Assembly (NCBI GenBank): GCA_003166055.1
Contig: PMWR01000287.1
Coordinates: forward strand, 7,842 to 16,009
Reading direction: 5' to 3'
DNA length: 8,168 nucleotides
From: Acidobacteriaceae bacterium
GTDB taxonomy: Bacteria > Acidobacteriota > Terriglobia > Terriglobales > Acidobacteriaceae
This document shows, piece by piece, positions 6,844-8,168 of the stretch. The translations under genes were made by a program, and so were the position numbers. Position 1 is the stretch's first letter; each line of letters begins with the position of its first letter. The notes under the pieces were generated by a model. It did not search any database and was not told the origin of the DNA. It was given only the letters and a program-made list of their open reading frames with translations.

Positions 6844-7607
6844 TGGCTACGATCCTGGAGTTGCCCAAGGCGTCGTCTTTCCTGATCGAGCAGGACTATG
6901 CGGCGTACACCACGGAGCAGCACGCGATCTGGGCGGAACTGGTGAGGCGCCGCATGCCGCAGCTTGAACAGCACGCAGCGGCCGAGTATTTGGATGGATT
7001 CGAATCGCTCTGTCTTCCCTACGATCGGCTGCCTAACCTGGCCGCTGTCTCCGCAAAGTTGCAGCGCCGCACCGGCTGGAACACCACGCCTGTAAGCGGC
7101 TTCATGCCGGCACCGGCTTTCTTTGAGATGCTGGCGGCGCGGCGCTTTCCCACCACAACCTGGCTGCGCGATCGCAAGTCGCTCGAATACACGCCTGAGC
7201 CGGACATCTTTCACGATGTTTTCGGTCATGTGCCGATGCACGCGCACCCGGTGTTTGCTGACTTTCTGGCGCACTATGGGCAGGTGTGCTCACGCATCTT
7301 CGACGAAGCAATTCTCGAGCGCATTGGGCGCGTGTTCTGGTACACGGTGGAGTTTGGGCTCATTCGCCAGGGCGGCCGGTTCAAGGTCTACGGGAGCGGG
7401 CTCATCAGCTCCAACGGCGAGTGCAGCAACGTGATTGATGGAGGCTGCGAGGTGCGACCCTTTGTGCTGGACGAAGTTCTGCGCACGCCGGTCAAGGTGG
7501 ACGAGATGCATCACGTTCTTTTCGCGATTGACAGTTTCGACGAAATCTACGAAGCGATGCACACGCTGGAAGCACGCGTCGAGCGCGGATCGCGGCTGGA
7601 CGACTAA
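6843..7607 (+). CDS. phhA: Phenylalanine 4-hydroxylase (pterin-dependent, single-domain bacterial form)
   Basis: This non-heme iron, tetrahydropterin-dependent enzyme hydroxylates phenylalanine to tyrosine and so feeds the homogentisate route. At 254 residues it is the catalytic domain only, as usual in bacteria; the regulatory ACT domain of animal enzymes is absent. Iron ligands His124 and His129 lie in PDIFHDVFGHVPM and Glu170 in FWYTVEFGL. Other family marks are SGFMPAPAFFEML (85-97) and VYGSGLISSNGE (182-193). The ATG at 6843 shares its A with the hppD stop; GAGAGG (6828-6833) is a Shine-Dalgarno sequence nine bases ahead. The cofactor-recycling dehydratase (phhB) is not in the window. 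Tyrosine or tryptophan hydroxylation cannot be excluded from sequence alone, but the neighbours strongly favour phenylalanine. Confidence 0.95.
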   Translation: MATILELPKASSFLIEQDYAAYTTEQHAIWAELVRRRMPQLEQHAAAEYLDGFESLCLPYDRLPNLAAVSAKLQRRTGWNTTPVSGFMPAPAFFEMLAARRFPTTTWLRDRKSLEYTPEPDIFHDVFGHVPMHAHPVFADFLAHYGQVCSRIFDEAILERIGRVFWYTVEFGLIRQGGRFKVYGSGLISSNGECSNVIDGGCEVRPFVLDEVLRTPVKVDEMHHVLFAIDSFDEIYEAMHTLEARVERGSRLDD

Positions 7608-7625
7608 ACCGCGCAGCCCCGAAAC

Positions 7626-8168
7626 TCAGCAGCGCTCGACGGCAAGCCCCACGGCGTTGCCGCCACCCAGGCACAGTGCGGCGATGCCCTTGCTTTTGCC
7701 ACGCTCTTCCATTGCATAGAGGAGCGTGGTGAGCACGCGCGCGCCGCTGGCGCCGATGGGATGGCCGATGGCCACCGCGCCGCCATGCACGTTGACTTTT
7801 GCTGGGTCGAGGTCGAGGTCGAGGTTGACTGCGAGAGCCTGCACGGCAAAAGCTTCGTTCAACTCGAACAGGTCTACATCGCCGAGCGGCCAGCCGGCCC
7901 TTGCGGCAGCTTTTCGCACGGCTTCGATCGGCGCGAGTCCGAACCACTCCGGCTCGCCGCCGCTGGTGGATTGGGCGCGAATCACGGCGATGGGTTTGAG
8001 GCCCAATGCCTGCGCTCGTTCTGCGCTGGTGATCACAAGCGCCGCCGCGCCGTCGCTCACGCCGGGTGAATTGCCCGCGGTGACGGTACCGTCTTTTTGA
8101 AATGCCGGCTTGAGGCTGGCAAGAATATCTACGGTGGTTTCAGGGCGAATGGATTCATCGGTCGAGAA
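7626..8168 (-). CDS. Thiolase (acetyl-CoA acetyltransferase type), C-terminal part
   Basis: The 180 residues before the TGA stop (7628-7626) are the C-terminal half of a thiolase, which joins two acetyl-CoA or cleaves acetoacetyl-CoA or other 3-ketoacyl-CoA. The N-terminal half with the nucleophilic cysteine lies beyond the right edge. Visible motifs, numbered within the fragment: [13 protein letters not shown] (32-44), ELNEAFAVQ (102-110), [16 protein letters not shown] (129-144) with catalytic His136, and CLGGGN (166-171) with the second active-site cysteine, Cys166. After GGG most thiolases have M/Q-G, while this one has N-A. It converges on phhA with only 18 bases between stops and no room for a normal terminator. 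It might process acetoacetate from FahA after CoA activation, but chain-length specificity cannot be read here, so it may equally serve beta-oxidation. Confidence 0.93.
   Translation of the reverse strand, partial: FSTDESIRPETTVDILASLKPAFQKDGTVTAGNSPGVSDGAAALVITSAERAQALGLKPIAVIRAQSTSGGEPEWFGLAPIEAVRKAAARAGWPLGDVDLFELNEAFAVQALAVNLDLDLDPAKVNVHGGAVAIGHPIGASGARVLTTLLYAMEERGKSKGIAALCLGGGNAVGLAVERC
7805..7828. repeat. Hexamer microsatellite GGTCGA inside the thiolase gene
   Basis: Three perfect GGTCGA units (7805-7822) and a fourth with one mismatch (GGTTGA, 7823-7828) lie in tandem. On the coding strand they specify an alternating Leu-Asp run (NLDLDLDP) just before the KVNVHGG motif. The unit length keeps the reading frame, so gain or loss of a unit would add or remove a Leu-Asp pair. 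The total length of this loop looks the same as in ordinary thiolases, so no expansion is evident. Confidence 0.8.

Noticed and set aside
7583..7614. GCGCGG/CCGCGC inverted repeat at the end of phhA as a bidirectional terminator
   Set aside because: The 20-base loop and missing T-run make it likely chance pairing in GC-rich coding DNA.

Overview
The window looks like chromosomal DNA of an Acidobacteriota bacterium, probably class Terriglobia. This is an inference from style, not from a marker gene. The clues are the moderately high GC, a MacA/HlyD-type adaptor and MacB-type ATPase behind what looks like a sigma-54 promoter, and intergenic 7-bp AGTTGTC arrays that I remember from such genomes. 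No rRNA, tRNA, CRISPR array, transposase or phage gene is visible. No gene-free stretch exceeds 300 bases; the longest, 1995-2219, is described below.

Left part (1-2219, minus strand): an efflux operon reading leftward. A membrane-anchored periplasmic adaptor (726-1994) is followed by the ATPase of a MacB/LolD-type ABC transporter (1-599, cut by the window edge); the permease is expected beyond the edge. Between the two genes lies an array of seven direct and four inverted copies of a 7-bp unit. Upstream of the adaptor is a nearly perfect -24/-12 (sigma-54) promoter. Its predicted start site lies only a few bases before the start codon. About 127 bp further upstream is a perfect dyad (TGTCCG-N4-CGGACA) with an extra half-site one helical turn away, in the usual position of an enhancer-binding-protein site.

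Middle (2220-7607): a phenylalanine/tyrosine degradation cluster. An Lrp/AsnC-family regulator (minus) is divergent from four plus-strand genes: hmgA (homogentisate 1,2-dioxygenase), fahA (fumarylacetoacetase), hppD (4-hydroxyphenylpyruvate dioxygenase) and phhA (phenylalanine 4-hydroxylase). The order is nearly the reverse of the pathway: PhhA makes tyrosine from phenylalanine, HppD makes homogentisate from 4-hydroxyphenylpyruvate, HmgA opens the ring, and FahA releases fumarate and acetoacetate. The tyrosine aminotransferase, the maleylacetoacetate isomerase and the pterin-recycling dehydratase are not in the window. All four enzymes keep their recognisable metal ligands or catalytic residues.

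Right edge (7626-8168, minus, converging on phhA): the C-terminal 180 residues of a thiolase (acetyl-CoA acetyltransferase type). It could use acetoacetate from the pathway once that is activated to acetoacetyl-CoA.

Most of the window is well-known biochemistry. The least explained parts are non-coding: the sigma-54 promoter with its upstream dyad and near-leaderless start, and the heptamer array inside the efflux operon.
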